From: Elymus sibiricus
Taxonomy: Eukaryota > Streptophyta > Magnoliopsida > Poales > Poaceae
Length of the DNA: 64,000 nucleotides
Assembly: GCA_039707655.1 (NCBI GenBank)
Contig: CM077673.1
Coordinates: 7,574,001-7,638,000 of the forward strand
Direction: 5' to 3'
The notes beneath the pieces are model-generated. The model ran no database searches and was not told the DNA's origin. It was given only the letters and a program-made list of their open reading frames with translations. Shown piece by piece: positions 50,201-61,912 of this stretch (positions are counted from its first letter, which is position 1; the number at the start of each line of letters is the position of its first letter). Position numbers and translations under genes: made by a program.

Positions 50201-53200
50201 ATCAATGAGTAATAGCATACAAAACTGGCCGAAACGGAAAAAATCTGCGAGTTTTGGCGAGGTCCACGTAACCGCACCCCGGGCTTCCCCGAACGTTCGG
50301 ACGACCACGACTACCAAAAACCAGTGAATAATAGCATAGAAAACTGGTAGGAATGGAACAAATCTGCGAGTTTTGGCCAGGTCCCCGTATGCGGACCCCA
50401 GGGTTCCCCGGACGTTTGGATCGCCCCGGGACCAAAATTAGTGAGTAATAGCAGAAAAAACTAGCCGGGACACACAAAATCTGCTAGTTTTGGCGAGGTC
50501 CCCGTAACCGCACCCCGGGCTTCCCCGAACGTTCGGATGACCACAACTACCGAAAAACAGTGAATGATAGCATAGAAATCTGGTCAGAATGGACAAAATC
50601 TGCGAGTTTTGGCGAGGTCCCCGTAAGCGGACCCTGGGGTTCCCCGAACATTTGGATCGCCCCGAGACCGAAAATCAATGAGTAATAGCATACAAAACTG
50701 GCCGAAACGGAAAAAATCTGCGAGTTTTGGCGAGGTCCACGTAACCGCACCCCGGGCTTCCCCGAACGTTCGGACGACCACGACTACCAAAAACCAGTGA
50801 ATAATAGCATAGAAAACTGGTAGGAATGGACCAAATCTGCGAGTTTTGGCCAGGTCCCCGTATGCGGACCCCGGGGTTCCCCGGACGTTTGGATCGCCCC
50901 GGGACCAAAATTAGTGAGTAATAGCATAAAAAACTAGCCGGGACACACAAAATCTGCTAGTTTTGGCGAGGTCCCCGTAACCGCACCCCGGGCTTCCCCG
51001 AACGTTCGGATGACCACAACTACCGAAAAACAGTGAATGATAGCATAGAAATCTGGTCAGAATGGACAAAATCTGCGAGTTTCGGCGAGGTCCCCGTAAG
51101 CGGACCCTGGGGTTCCCCGAACATTTGGATCGCCCCGAGACCGAAAATCAATGAGTAATAGCATACAAAACTGGCCGAAACGGAAAAAATCTGCGAGTTT
51201 TGGCGAGGTCCACGTAACCGCACCCCGGGCTTCCCCGAACGTTCGGACGACCACGACTACCAAAAACCAGTGAATAATAGCATAGAAAACTGGTAGGAAT
51301 GGACCAAATCTGCGAGTTTTGGCCAGGTCCCCGTATGCGGACCCCGGGGTTCCCCGGACGTTTGGATCGCCCCGGGACCAAAATTAGTGAGTAATAGCAT
51401 AAAAAACTAGCCGGGACACACAAAATCTGCTAGTTTTGGCGAGGTCCCCGTAACCGCACCCCGGGCTTCCCCGAACGTTCGGATGACCACAACTACCGAA
51501 AAACAGTGAATGATAGCATAGAAATCTGGTCAGAATGGACAAAATCTGCGAGTTTTGGCGAGGTCCCCGTAAGCGGACCCTGGGGTTCCCCGAACATTTG
51601 GATCGCCCCGAGACCGAAAATCAATGAGTAATAGCATACAAAACTGGCCGAAACGGAAAAAATCTGCGAGTTTTGGCGAGGTCCACGTAACCGCACCCCG
51701 GGCTTCCCCGAACGTTCGGACGACCACGACTACCAAAAACCAGTGAATAATAGCATAGAAAACTGGTAGGAATGGACCAAATCTGCGAGTTTTGGCCAGG
51801 TCCCCGTATGCGGACCCCAGGGTTCCCCGGACGTTTGGATCGCCCCGGGACCAAAATTAGTGAGTAATAGCATAAAAAACTAGCCGGGACACACAAAATC
51901 TGCTAGTTTTGGCGAGGTCCCCGTAACCGCACCCCGGGCTTCCCCGAACGTTCGGATGACCACAACTACCGAAAAACAGTGAATGATAGCATAGAAATCT
52001 GGTCAGAATGGACAAAATCTGCGAGTTTTGGCGAGGTCCCCGTAAGCGGACCCTGGGGTTCCCCGAACATTTGGATCGCCCCGAGACCGAAAATCAATGA
52101 GTAATAGCATACAAAACTGGCCGAAACGGAAAAAATCTGCGAGTTTTGGCGAGGTCCACGTAACCGCACCCCGGGCTTCCCCGAACGTTCGGACGACCAC
52201 GACTACCAAAAACCAGTGAATAATAGCATAGAAAACTGGTAGGAATGGACCAAATCTGCGAGTTTTGGCCAGGTCCCCGTATGCGGACCCCAGGGTTCCC
52301 CGGACGTTTGGATCGCCCCGGGACCAAAATTAGTGAGTAATAGCAAAAAAAACTAGCCGGGACACACAAAATCTTCTAGTTTTGGCGAGGTCCCCGTAAC
52401 CGCACCCCGGGCTTCCCCGAACGTTCGGATGACCACAACTACCGAAAAACAGTGAATGATAGCATAGAAATCTGGTCAGAATGGACAAAATCTGCGAGTT
52501 TCGGCGAGGTCCCCGTAAGCGGACCCTGGGGTTCCCCGAACATTTGGATCGCCCCGAGACCGAAAATCAATGAGTAATAGCATACAAAACTGGCCGAAAC
52601 GGAAAAAATCTGCGAGTTTTGGCGAGGTCCACGTAACCGCACCCCGGGCTTCCCCGAACGTTCGGACGACCACGACTACCAAAAACCAGTGAATAATAGC
52701 ATAGAAAACTGGTAGGAATGGACCAAATCTGCGAGTTTTGGCCAGGTCCCCGTATGCGGACCCCGGGGTTCCCCGGACGTTTGGATCGCCCCGGGACCAA
52801 AATTAGTGAGTAATAGCATAAAAAACTAGCCGGGACACACAAAATCTGCTAGTTTTGGCGAGGTCCCCGTAACCGCACCCCGGGCTTCCCCGAACGTTCG
52901 GATGACCACAACTACCGAAAAACAGTGAATGATAGCATAGAAATCTGGTCAGAATGGACAAAATCTGCGAGTTTCGGCGAGGTCCCCGTAAGCGGACCCT
53001 GGGGTTCCCCGAACATTTGGATCGCCCCGAGACCGAAAATCAATGAGTAATAGCATACAAAACTGGCCGAAACGGAAAAAATCTGCGAGTTTTGGCGAGG
53101 TCCACGTAACCGCACCCCGGGCTTCCCCGAACGTTCGGACGACCACGACTACCAAAAACCAGTGAATAATAGCATAGAAAACTGGTAGGAATGGACCAAA

Positions 53201-54344
53201 TCTGCGAGTTTTGGCCAGGTCCCCGTATGCGGACCCCGGGGTTCCCCGGACGTTTGGATCGCCCCGGGACCAAAATTAGTGAGTAATAGCATAAAAAACT
53301 AGCCGGGACACACAAAATCTGCTAGTTTTGGCGAGGTCCCCGTAACCGCACCCCGGGCTTCCCCGAACGTTCGGATGACCACAACTACCGAAAAACAGTG
53401 AATGATAGCATAGAAATCTGGTCAGAATGGACAAAATCTGCGAGTTTTGGCGAGGTCCCCGTAAGCGGACCCTGGGGTTCCCCGAACATTTGGATCGCCC
53501 CGAGACCGAAAATCAATGAGTAATAGCATACAAAACTGGCCGAAACGGAAAAAATCTGCGAGTTTTGGCGAGGTCCACGTAACCGCACCCCGGGCTTCCC
53601 CGAACGTTCGGACGACCACGACTACCAAAAACCAGTGAATAATAGCATAGAAAACTGGTAGGAATGGACCAAATCTGCGAGTTTTGGCCAGGTCCCCGTA
53701 TGCGGACCCCAGGGTTCCCCGGACGTTTGGATCGCCCCGGGACCAAAATTAGTGAGTAATAGCATAAAAAACTAGCCGGGACACACAAAATCTGCTAGTT
53801 TTGGCGAGGTCCCCGTAACCGCACCCCGGGCTTCCCCGAACGTTCGGATGACCACAACTACCGAAAAACAGTGAATGATAGCATAGAAATCTGGTCAGAA
53901 TGGACAAAATCTGCGAGTTTTGGCGAGGTCCCCGTAAGCGGACCCTGGGGTTCCCCGAACATTTGGATCGCCCCGAGACCGAAAATCAATGAGTAATAGC
54001 ATACAAAACTGGCCGAAACGGAAAAAATCTGCGAGTTTTGGCGAGGTCCACGTAACCGCACCCCGGGCTTCCCCGAACGTTCGGACGACCACGACTACCA
54101 AAAACCAGTGAATAATAGCATAGAAAACTGGTAGGAATGGACCAAATCTGCGAGTTTTGGCCAGGTCCCCGTATGCGGACCCCAGGGTTCCCCGGACGTT
54201 TGGATCGCCCCGGGACCAAAATTAGTGAGTAATAGCAAAAAAAACTAGCCGGGACACACAAAATCTTCTAGTTTTGGCGAGGTCCCCGTAACCGCACCCC
54301 GGGCTTCCCCGAACGTTCGGATGACCACAACTACCGAAAAACAG
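47250..54344 (+). repeat. Fifteen canonical HORs
   Basis: Fifteen units totalling 7,095 bp. The unit at 48669 has a 1-base loss (CCTGGGTTCC near 48744) and a 1-base gain (seven A's near 49035), so its length stays 473. A T-to-C change (GAGTTTCGGCG) occurs at 51083, 52502 and 52975. The C-to-G change in A is at 47322 and 50160. Confidence 0.94.
51034..52452 (+). repeat. Three-HOR block repeated at 52926-54344
   Basis: Both blocks have, in order, a HOR with GAGTTTCGGCG in A (51083, 52975) and CCGGGG in C, a HOR with CCAGGG, and a HOR with CCAGGG and a CAAAAAAAACTAG/CTTCTAG D. A single extra HOR with the same T-to-C change (52502) sits between them. Confidence 0.8.
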
Positions 54345-57300
54345 TGAATGATAGCATAGAAATCTGGTCAGAATGGACAAAATCTGCGAGTTTTGGCGAG
54401 GTCCCCGTAAGCGGACGCTGGGGTTCCCCGAACATTTGGATCGCCCCGAGACCGAAAATCAATGAGTAATAGCATACAAAACTGGCCGAAACGGAAAAAA
54501 TCTGCGAGTTTTGGCGAGGTCCACGTAACCGCACCCCGGGCTTCCCCGAACGTTCGGACGACCACGACTACCAAAAACCAGTGAATAATAGCATAGAAAA
54601 CTGGTAGGAATGGACCAAATCTGCGAGTTTTGGCCAGGTCCCCGTATGCGGACCCCAGGGTTCCCCGGACGTTTGGATCGCCCCGGGACCAAAATTAGTG
54701 AGTAATAGCATAAAAAACTAGCCGGGACACACAAAATCTGCTAGTTTTGGCGAGGTCCCCGTAACCGCACCCCGGGCTTCCCCGAACGTTCGGATGACCA
54801 CAACTACCGAAAAACAGTGAATGATAGCATAGAAATCTGGTCAGAATGGACAAAATCTGCGAGTTTTGGCGAGGTCCCCGTAAGCGGACCCTGGGGTTCC
54901 CCGAACATTTGGATCGCCCCGAGACCAAAAATCAATGAGTAATAGCATACAAAACTGGCCGAAACGGAAAAAATCTGCGAGTTTTGGCGAGGTCCACGTA
55001 ACCGCACCCCGGGCTTCCCCGAACGTTCGGACGACCACGACTACCAAAAACCAGTGAATAATAGCATAGAAAACTGGTAGGAATGGACCAAATCTGCGAG
55101 TTTTGGCCAGGTCCCCGTATGCGGACCCCGGGGTTCCCCGGACGTTTGGATCGCCCCGGGACCAAAATTAGTGAGTAATAGCATAAAAAACTAGCCGGGA
55201 CACACAAAATCTGCTAGTTTTGGCGAGGTCCCCGTAACCGCACCCCGGGCTTCCCCGAACGTTCGGATGACCACAACTACCGAAAAACAGTGAATGATAG
55301 CATAGAAATCTGGTCAGAATGGACAAAATCTGCGAGTTTTGGCGAGGTCCCCGTAAGCGGACCCTGGGGTTCCCCGAACATTTGGATCGCCCCGAGACCG
55401 AAAATCAATGAGTAATAGCATACAAAACTGGCCGAAACGGAAAAAATCTGCGAGTTTTGGCGAGGTCCACGTAACCGCACCCCGGGCTTCCCCGAACGTT
55501 CGGACGACCACGACTACCAAAAACCAGTGAATAATAGCATAGAAAACTGGTAGGAATGGACCAAATCTGCGAGTTTTGGCCAGGTCCCCGTATGCGGACC
55601 CCAGGGTTCCCCGGACGTTTGGATCGCCCCGGGACCAAAATTAGTGAGTAATAGCATAAAAAACTAGCCGGGACACACAAAATCTGCTAGTTTTGGCGAG
55701 GTCCCCGTAACCGCACCCCGGGCTTCCCCGAACGTTCGGATGACCACAACTACCGAAAAACAGTGAATGATAGCATAGAAATCTGGTCAGAATGGACAAA
55801 ATCTGCGAGTTTTGGCGAGGTCCCCGTAAGCGGACCCTGGGGTTCCCCGAACATTTGGATCGCCCCGAGACCGAAAATCAATGAGTAATAGCATACAAAA
55901 CTGGCCGAAACGGAAAAAATCTGCGAGTTTTGGCGAGGTCCACGTAACCGCACCCCGGGCTTCCCCGAACGTTCGGACGACCACGACTACCAAAAACCAG
56001 TGAATAATAGCATAGAAAACTGGTAGGAATGGACCAAATCTGCGAGTTTTGGCCAGGTCCCCGTATGCGGACCCCGGGGTTCCCCGGACGTTTGGATCGC
56101 CCCGGGACCAAAATTAGTGAGTAATAGCATAAAAAACTAGCCGGGACACACAAAATCTGCTAGTTTTGGCGAGGTCCCCGTAACCGCACCCCGGGCTTCC
56201 CCGAACGTTCGGATGACCACAACTACCGAAAAACAGTGAATGATAGCATAGAAATCTGGTCAGAATGGACAAAATCTGCGAGTTTTGGCGAGGTCCCCGT
56301 AAGCGGACCCTGGGGTTCCCCGAACATTTGGATCGCCCCGAGACCGAAAATCAATGAGTAATAGCATACAAAACTGGCCGAAACGGAAAAAATCTGCGAG
56401 TTTTGGCGAGGTCCACGTAACCGCACCCCGGGCTTCCCCGAACGTTCGGACGACCACGACTACCAAAAACCAGTGAATAATAGCATAGAAAACTGGTAGG
56501 AATGGACCAAATCTGCGAGTTTTGGCCAGGTCCCCGTATGCGGACCCCAGGGTTCCCCGGACGTTTGGATCGCCCCGGGACCAAAATTAGTGAGTAATAG
56601 CATAAAAAACTAGCCGGGACACACAAAATCTGCTAGTTTTGGCGAGGTCCCCGTAACCGCACCCCGGGCTTCCCCGAACGTTCGGATGACCACAACTACC
56701 GAAAAACAGTGAATGATAGCATAGAAATCTGGTCAGAATGGACAAAATCTGCGAGTTTTGGCGAGGTCCCCGTAAGCGGACCCTGGGGTTCCCCGAACAT
56801 TTGGATCGCCCCGAGACCGAAAATCAATGAGTAATAGCATACAAAACTGGCCGAAACGGAAAAAATCTGCGAGTTTTGGCGAGGTCCACGTAACCGCACC
56901 CCGGGCTTCCCCGAACGTTCGGACGACCACGACTACCAAAAACCAGTGAATAATAGCATAGAAAACTGGTAGGAATGGACCAAATCTGCGAGTTTTGGCC
57001 AGGTCCCCGTATGCGGACCCCAGGGTTCCCCGGACGTTTGGATCGCCCCGGGACCAAAATTAGTGAGTAATAGCAAAAAAAACTAGCCGGGACACACAAA
57101 ATCTTCTAGTTTTGGCGAGGTCCCCGTAACCGCACCCCGGGCTTCCCCGAACGTTCGGATGACCACAACTACCGAAAAACAGTGAATGATAGCATAGAAA
57201 TCTGGTCAGAATGGACAAAATCTGCGAGTTTTGGCGAGGTCCCCGTAAGCGGACGCTGGGGTTCCCCGAACATTTGGATCGCCCCGAGACCGAAAATCAA

Positions 57301-60300
57301 TGAGTAATAGCATACAAAACTGGCCGAAACGGAAAAAATCTGCGAGTTTTGGCGAGGTCCACGTAACCGCACCCCGGGCTTCCCCGAACGTTCGGACGAC
57401 CACGACTACCAAAAACCAGTGAATAATAGCATAGAAAACTGGTAGGAATGGACCAAATCTGCGAGTTTTGGCCAGGTCCCCGTATGCGGACCCCAGGGTT
57501 CCCCGGACGTTTGGATCGCCCCGGGACCAAAATTAGTGAGTAATAGCATAAAAAACTAGCCGGGACACACAAAATCTGCTAGTTTTGGCGAGGTCCCCGT
57601 AACCGCACCCCGGGCTTCCCCGAACGTTCGGATGACCACAACTACCGAAAAACAGTGAATGATAGCATAGAAATCTGGTCAGAATGGACAAAATCTGCGA
57701 GTTTTGGCGAGGTCCCCGTAAGCGGACCCTGGGGTTCCCCGAACATTTGGATCGCCCCGAGACCGAAAATCAATGAGTAATAGCATACAAAACTGGCCGA
57801 AACGGAAAAAATCTGCGAGTTTTGGCGAGGTCCACGTAACCGCACCCCGGGCTTCCCCGAACGTTCGGACGACCACGACTACCAAAAACCAGTGAATAAT
57901 AGCATAGAAAACTGGTAGGAATGGACCAAATCTGCGAGTTTTGGCCAGGTCCCCGTATGCGGACCCCGGGGTTCCCCGGACGTTTGGATCGCCCCGGGAC
58001 CAAAATTAGTGAGTAATAGCATAAAAAACTAGCCGGGACACACAAAATCTGCTAGTTTTGGCGAGGTCCCCGTAACCGCACCCCGGGCTTCCCCGAACGT
58101 TCGGATGACCACAACTACCGAAAAACAGTGAATGATAGCATAGAAATCTGGTCAGAATGGACAAAATCTGCGAGTTTTGGCGAGGTCCCCGTAAGCGGAC
58201 CCTGGGGTTCCCCGAACATTTGGATCGCCCCGAGACCGAAAATCAATGAGTAATAGCATACAAAACTGGCCGAAACGGAAAAAATCTGCGAGTTTTGGCG
58301 AGGTCCACGTAACCGCACCCCGGGCTTCCCCGAACGTTCGGACGACCACGACTACCAAAAACCAGTGAATAATAGCATAGAAAACTGGTAGGAATGGACC
58401 AAATCTGCGAGTTTTGGCCAGGTCCCCGTATGCGGACCCCAGGGTTCCCCGGACGTTTGGATCGCCCCGGGACCAAAATTAGTGAGTAATAGCATAAAAA
58501 ACTAGCCGGGACACACAAAATCTGCTAGTTTTGGCGAGGTCCCCGTAACCGCACCCCGGGCTTCCCCGAACGTTCGGATGACCACAACTACCGAAAAACA
58601 GTGAATGATAGCATAGAAATCTGGTCAGAATGGACAAAATCTGCGAGTTTTGGCGAGGTCCCCGTAAGCGGACCCTGGGGTTCCCCGAACATTTGGATCG
58701 CCCCGAGACCGAAAATCAATGAGTAATAGCATACAAAACTGGCCGAAACGGAAAAAATCTGCGAGTTTTGGCGAGGTCCACGTAACCGCACCCCGGGCTT
58801 CCCCGAACGTTCGGACGACCACGACTACCAAAAACCAGTGAATAATAGCATAGAAAACTGGTAGGAATGGACCAAATCTGCGAGTTTTGGCCAGGTCCCC
58901 GTATGCGGACCCCGGGGTTCCCCGGACGTTTGGATCGCCCCGGGACCAAAATTAGTGAGTAATAGCATAAAAAACTAGCCGGGACACACAAAATCTGCTA
59001 GTTTTGGCGAGGTCCCCGTAACCGCACCCCGGGCTTCCCCGAACGTTCGGATGACCACAACTACCGAAAAACAGTGAATGATAGCATAGAAATCTGGTCA
59101 GAATGGACAAAATCTGCGAGTTTTGGCGAGGTCCCCGTAAGCGGACCCTGGGGTTCCCCGAACATTTGGATCGCCCCGAGACCGAAAATCAATGAGTAAT
59201 AGCATACAAAACTGGCCGAAACGGAAAAAATCTGCGAGTTTTGGCGAGGTCCACGTAACCGCACCCCGGGCTTCCCCGAACGTTCGGACGACCACGACTA
59301 CCAAAAACCAGTGAATAATAGCATAGAAAACTGGTAGGAATGGACCAAATCTGCGAGTTTTGGCCAGGTCCCCGTATGCGGACCCCAGGGTTCCCCGGAC
59401 GTTTGGATCGCCCCGGGACCAAAATTAGTGAGTAATAGCATAAAAAACTAGCCGGGACACACAAAATCTGCTAGTTTTGGCGAGGTCCCCGTAACCGCAC
59501 CCCGGGCTTCCCCGAACGTTCGGATGACCACAACTACCGAAAAACAGTGAATGATAGCATAGAAATCTGGTCAGAATGGACAAAATCTGCGAGTTTTGGC
59601 GAGGTCCCCGTAAGCGGACCCTGGGGTTCCCCGAACATTTGGATCGCCCCGAGACCGAAAATCAATGAGTAATAGCATACAAAACTGGCCGAAACGGAAA
59701 AAATCTGCGAGTTTTGGCGAGGTCCACGTAACCGCACCCCGGGCTTCCCCGAACGTTCGGACGACCACGACTACCAAAAACCAGTGAATAATAGCATAGA
59801 AAACTGGTAGGAATGGACCAAATCTGCGAGTTTTGGCCAGGTCCCCGTATGCGGACCCCAGGGTTCCCCGGACGTTTGGATCGCCCCGGGACCAAAATTA
59901 GTGAGTAATAGCAAAAAAAACTAGCCGGGACACACAAAATCTTCTAGTTTTGGCGAGGTCCCCGTAACCGCACCCCGGGCTTCCCCGAACGTTCGGATGA
60001 CCACAACTACCGAAAAACAGTGAATGATAGCATAGAAATCTGGTCAGAATGGACAAAATCTGCGAGTTTTGGCGAGGTCCCCGTAAGCGGACGCTGGGGT
60101 TCCCCGAACATTTGGATCGCCCCGAGACCGAAAATCAATGAGTAATAGCATACAAAACTGGCCGAAACGGAAAAAATCTGCGAGTTTTGGCGAGGTCCAC
60201 GTAACCGCACCCCGGGCTTCCCCGAACGTTCGGACGACCACGACTACCAAAAACCAGTGAATAATAGCATAGAAAACTGGTAGGAATGGACCAAATCTGC

Positions 60301-61439
60301 GAGTTTTGGCCAGGTCCCCGTATGCGGACCCCAGGGTTCCCCGGACGTTTGGATCGCCCCGGGACCAAAATTAGTGAGTAATAGCATAAAAAACTAGCCG
60401 GGACACACAAAATCTGCTAGTTTTGGCGAGGTCCCCGTAACCGCACCCCGGGCTTCCCCGAACGTTCGGATGACCACAACTACCGAAAAACAGTGAATGA
60501 TAGCATAGAAATCTGGTCAGAATGGACAAAATCTGCGAGTTTTGGCGAGGTCCCCGTAAGCGGACCCTGGGGTTCCCCGAACATTTGGATCGCCCCGAGA
60601 CCGAAAATCAATGAGTAATAGCATACAAAACTGGCCGAAACGGAAAAAATCTGCGAGTTTTGGCGAGGTCCACGTAACCGCACCCCGGGCTTCCCCGAAC
60701 GTTCGGACGACCACGACTACCAAAAACCAGTGAATAATAGCATAGAAAACTGGTAGGAATGGACCAAATCTGCGAGTTTTGGCCAGGTCCCCGTATGCGG
60801 ACCCCGGGGTTCCCCGGACGTTTGGATCGCCCCGGGACCAAAATTAGTGAGTAATAGCATAAAAAACTAGCCGGGACACACAAAATCTGCTAGTTTTGGC
60901 GAGGTCCCCGTAACCGCACCCCGGGCTTCCCCGAACGTTCGGATGACCACAACTACCGAAAAACAGTGAATGATAGCATAGAAATCTGGTCAGAATGGAC
61001 AAAATCTGCGAGTTTTGGCGAGGTCCCCGTAAGCGGACCCTGGGGTTCCCCGAACATTTGGATCGCCCCGAGACCGAAAATCAATGAGTAATAGCATACA
61101 AAACTGGCCGAAACGGAAAAAATCTGCGAGTTTTGGCGAGGTCCACGTAACCGCACCCCGGGCTTCCCCGAACGTTCGGACGACCACGACTACCAAAAAC
61201 CAGTGAATAATAGCATAGAAAACTGGTAGGAATGGACCAAATCTGCGAGTTTTGGCCAGGTCCCCGTATGCGGACCCCAGGGTTCCCCGGACGTTTGGAT
61301 CGCCCCGGGACCAAAATTAGTGAGTAATAGCATAAAAAACTAGCCGGGACACACAAAATCTGCTAGTTTTGGCGAGGTCCCCGTAACCGCACCCCGGGCT
61401 TCCCCGAACGTTCGGATGACCACAACTACCGAAAAACAG

Positions 61440-61557
61440 TGAATGATAGCATAGAAATCTGGTCAGAATGGACAAAATCTGCGAGTTTTGGCGAGGTCCC
61501 CGTAAGCGGACCCTGGGGTTCCCCGAACATTTGGATCGCCCCGAGACCGAAAATCAA
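61440..61557 (+). repeat. Monomer A, reference example (118 bp)
   Basis: Starts TGAATGATAGCATAGAAATC and ends GAGACCGAAAATCAA. The 5' half is A/T-rich. The conserved core AAATCTGCGAGTTTTGGC is at 61475-61492. The 3' half is GC-rich with GGGGTTCCCC (61515-61524) and ATTTGGATCGCC. Its 3' half is closest to that of monomer C. The HOR at 61440-61912 is used as reference because it carries no private change that I noticed. Confidence 0.93.
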
Positions 61558-61629
61558 TGAGTAATAGCATACAAAACTGGCCGAAACGGAAAAAATCTGC
61601 GAGTTTTGGCGAGGTCCACGTAACCGCAC

Positions 61630-61645
61630 CCCGGGCTTCCCCGAA
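61630..61645 (-). other. CENP-B-box-like motif with a one-base-longer spacer (example)
   Basis: On the minus strand B reads TTCGGGGAAGCCCGGG. The mammalian CENP-B box core is TTCG, 4 bases, A, 2 bases, CGGG. Here TTCG, A and CGGG are all present, but three bases rather than two separate A from CGGG. D has the same motif. A strict match is absent, and a CENP-B role outside mammals is not assumed, so this is recorded as a resemblance only. Confidence 0.3.
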
Positions 61646-61652
61646 CGTTCGG
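61641..61652. repeat. 12-bp perfect palindrome in monomers B and D (example)
   Basis: CCGAACGTTCGG equals its own reverse complement. It is present in most B and D monomers, so about twice per HOR; here in B, with the D copy at 61877-61888. It contains three CpG steps. Variants GTTTGG, GTCCGG, GGTCGG and ACATTC break it in single copies. It could be a dimeric protein-binding site or simply fixed by homogenisation; nothing in the sequence decides this. Confidence 0.85.
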
Positions 61653-61676
61653 ACGACCACGACTACCAAAAACCAG

Positions 61677-61793
61677 TGAATAATAGCATAGAAAACTGGT
61701 AGGAATGGACCAAATCTGCGAGTTTTGGCCAGGTCCCCGTATGCGGACCCCGGGGTTCCCCGGACGTTTGGATCGCCCCGGGACCAAAATTAG
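61677..61793 (+). repeat. Monomer C, reference example (117 bp)
   Basis: Starts TGAATAATAGCATAGAAAAC and ends GGGACCAAAATTAG. The core (61712-61729) is followed by CCAGG, where the other types have CGAGG. The CCGGGGTTCCCCGG interrupted palindrome is at 61750-61763. Its central CCGGGG is CCAGGG in about half of the copies, which is the most frequent polymorphism in the array. Confidence 0.93.
61750..61763. repeat. GC-rich interrupted palindrome in monomer C (example)
   Basis: CCGGGG-TT-CCCCGG is a 6-bp inverted repeat around a 2-base centre. Monomer A has the shorter GGGG-TT-CCCC (61515-61524). The CCAGGGTT allele of C weakens the outer pairs. B and D have GGGCTTCCCC in the same place. Confidence 0.8.
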
Positions 61794-61912
61794 TGAGTAA
61801 TAGCATAAAAAACTAGCCGGGACACACAAAATCTGCTAGTTTTGGCGAGGTCCCCGTAACCGCACCCCGGGCTTCCCCGAACGTTCGGATGACCACAACT
61901 ACCGAAAAACAG
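61794..61912 (+). repeat. Monomer D, reference example (119 bp)
   Basis: Starts TGAGTAATAGCATAAAAAAC and ends CAACTACCGAAAAACAG. Its core copy (61829-61846) differs from A, B and C: CTGCGAG becomes CTGCTAG, or CTTCTAG in one subtype. The palindrome CCGAACGTTCGG is at 61877-61888. The A-rich 5' end has four subtypes across the array (CATAAAAAACTAG, CAGAAAAAACTAG, CAAAAAAAACTAG, CATAGAAAACTGG), which are useful as markers of block duplications. Confidence 0.93.

Larger units (their letters stand above)
61558..61676 (+). repeat. Monomer B, reference example (119 bp)
   Basis: Starts TGAGTAATAGCATACAAAAC and ends CGACTACCAAAAACCAG. The conserved core is at 61593-61610. It has the unique GGTCCACGTAACC (a C-to-A change against other monomers) and the 12-bp palindrome CCGAACGTTCGG at 61641-61652. 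The 3' half is closest to D. Confidence 0.93.

Noticed and set aside
61641..61656. Exact CENP-B box starting at the TTCGGACGACC of monomer B
   Set aside because: TTCG and the central A fit, but the final CGGG is ACGA. Only the minus-strand variant with an extra base comes close, and that is listed separately with low confidence.
61720..61730. Promoter or terminator signals (T-run after the GC-rich part, GGGG-TT-CCCC dyads)
   Set aside because: The T-run is only four bases, recurs in every monomer, and there is no gene to serve. Nothing supports a regulatory role.
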